NCBI GenBank assembly: GCA_021807065.1
Contig: JAKAPO010000143.1
Location: 1 to 6,478 of the forward strand
Origin: a bacterium
GTDB lineage: Bacteria; Vulcanimicrobiota; Vulcanimicrobiia; Vulcanimicrobiales; Vulcanimicrobiaceae
Direction of reading: 5' to 3'
Length of the DNA stretch: 6,478 nt
Positions 5,400 through 6,478 of this stretch are shown in pieces; the first letter of the stretch is position 1; the number at the start of each line of letters is the position of its first letter. The translations under genes and the position numbers were made by a program. The notes beneath the pieces were generated by a model, which was not told where the DNA came from, searched no databases, and worked only from the letters and a program-made list of their open reading frames with translations.

Positions 5400-6478
5400 T
5401 GACTTCTGAGTAACGGGGCGAAGCCTTTCGGCGGATGGTTCTCGCCGGGAATATGAACCGGCGTGACGCCGATCGTCCGACAGCTCCACGGGGACGGTAT
5501 CGTATCGACGACGCGCGCTGGGATCTCCGCGAAGTGGGCGGGAATCGGTGCTCTCGTTCCGGCGAGACGGAGCGGATCGAAGGCGCCGACGAGGTTGCTT
5601 AATTCCGGATTGCCGTCGCGCGGACCGAGCGGTAGATAGGGTTTCTCGTCCGGGAGCGATGCGAGCGCTGGTAAGTCGAACAGCGTTCCGAGGAATTTGA
5701 CGAAGGAAGCGTGGTCGGAGAGTTCGTGGACGACCGCGTGCGTGCGTGCGTACGGCGAGATCAGAATCGCCGGAACGCGGGGACCGTCGCCGCATGCATG
5801 TCCGTCGAAGCAGCGCTCGAATTGCGGCGGCGGGACGTGATCGTAGAATCCTTCCGAATCATCCCAAAAAATGAATATCGCGGAGCTCTTCCAATAACGG
5901 CTTCGTGCGATCGTGTCGACGACCTTGGCGACCATCGCCTCGGATATCTGCGAATCGGAGTAGCCCGGGTGGTCGTCATCGCCGCGAAAACGCGATTGCA
6001 CGCGGGGATCTTTATTTGCCGGTGTGAGGCCAAACGGATTCTTCTTTCCGCCTTTAATAATAATGACGCTGCGATCTCCGAGCCTGCCCTGAGAAATTGC
6101 GGGAAAAAGCGCCGTGAGATCGTGCACGCCGCCCCAAAAATACGGATTCTTGCGGAGATATCCGAAGTATTGCAAGGCGTTGTGATGCGGAATATAGCCG
6201 TGCACGAGATTCGTTGCATTCGGATGCTCGGCAGCGGCGTAGCCCTCTTGGTACCAACCCCATGGAATCGCGGGGCGTCCGCTGCCGGCGATCGCCGCAA
6301 TATCTTTACGAATGCCGCGATTGTCGCGTTTGGCTTCGATCGCGCGGCGTTGCGCCATCGTCAGAAAGATGGTTGCATAGTGCTGATCGTACTGTGCCTT
6401 CAGCGGGTCGGGCGGGCTTCCGGGATAGGGGCCGAACGGGGGCTCCGCGTCGTCGACGATCGGTTCCCCGGGGCCCTT
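5396..6478 (-). CDS. AcpA/phospholipase C-type phosphoesterase, N-terminus outside window
   Basis: The minus-strand frame is open from the right edge to TAA at 5398-5396, giving 360 residues. It continues 40 codons upstream of the first internal ATG (6358) with good homology-like sequence, so that ATG is not the true start. It belongs to the phosphoesterase family (PF04185: acid phosphatase AcpA, phospholipase C), which hydrolyses phosphate esters with a metal centre and is usually exported. Counting from the first visible residue: IPWGWYQEGY 71-80, HGYIPHHNALQYF 93-105, DDHPGYSDSQISEA 168-181, WDDSEGFYDHVPPP 205-218 (tandem Asp and the Asp-His pair, likely metal ligands), GPRVPAILISPYAR 232-245, SDHASFVKFL 254-263. 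The N-terminal Glu-Asn pair and the nucleophile known from AcpA would lie outside the window, as would any signal peptide. Family members are usually 450-600 residues, so roughly 100-200 are missing. Whether it acts on lipid or another phosphoester cannot be told. Confidence 0.92.
   Translation of the reverse strand, partial: KGPGEPIVDDAEPPFGPYPGSPPDPLKAQYDQHYATIFLTMAQRRAIEAKRDNRGIRKDIAAIAGSGRPAIPWGWYQEGYAAAEHPNATNLVHGYIPHHNALQYFGYLRKNPYFWGGVHDLTALFPAISQGRLGDRSVIIIKGGKKNPFGLTPANKDPRVQSRFRGDDDHPGYSDSQISEAMVAKVVDTIARSRYWKSSAIFIFWDDSEGFYDHVPPPQFERCFDGHACGDGPRVPAILISPYARTHAVVHELSDHASFVKFLGTLFDLPALASLPDEKPYLPLGPRDGNPELSNLVGAFDPLRLAGTRAPIPAHFAEIPARVVDTIPSPWSCRTIGVTPVHIPGENHPPKGFAPLLRSH

Noticed and set aside
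5196..5795. Minus-strand 199-codon frame overlapping the phosphoesterase and YdeI-like genes
   Set aside because: It is Arg/Ser/Pro-rich and overlaps two well-supported genes in other frames.

Overview
The window is GC-rich bacterial chromosomal DNA with dense coding on both strands. It looks like a genome from a soil or environmental bacterium. A Ser/Thr/Pro-rich lipoprotein of a type I associate with Candidatus Eremiobacterota (WPS-2), next to a BTAD/STAND regulator, makes that phylum my best guess. This is inference from protein style; there is no marker gene here.

Layout: (1) 1-868, minus strand, is the N-terminal part of a secreted lipoprotein. It has a clear signal peptide and lipobox and one beta-rich domain. 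A linker of 54-bp tandem repeats then runs off the left edge. (2) 869-1074 is a gap with a good promoter candidate for the lipoprotein gene and two CGATCGG direct repeats at the predicted transcription start. (3) 1075-4002, minus strand, is a 975-residue AfsR/SARP-like regulator: winged helix, bacterial transcriptional activation domain, STAND NTPase and TPR repeats. (4) 4003-4261 has no convincing gene; it holds a perfect 7-bp hairpin upstream of the regulator. (5) 4262-4973, plus strand, is a decayed IS3-family transposase carrying stops, frame changes and an internal deletion that removed one catalytic aspartate. (6) 4969-5090 is a doubtful small charged reading frame. (7) 5091-5399, plus strand, is a small stand-alone YdeI/OmpD-associated family protein. 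(8) 5396-6478, minus strand, is the C-terminal 360 residues of an AcpA/phospholipase C-type phosphoesterase that enters from the right edge. Genes 7 and 8 converge and share the palindrome TTAA as their stop codons.

Regulator and lipoprotein lie on the same strand in the order regulator then lipoprotein. A local regulatory link is plausible but unproven. The IS remnant separates this pair from the YdeI-like and phosphoesterase genes, which need not be functionally related. I see no RNA gene, CRISPR array or intact mobile element, and no convincing new multi-gene system. The points most worth checking are the promoter and direct-repeat arrangement before the lipoprotein, the 54-bp repeat array, and a strong excess of the palindrome CGATCG.
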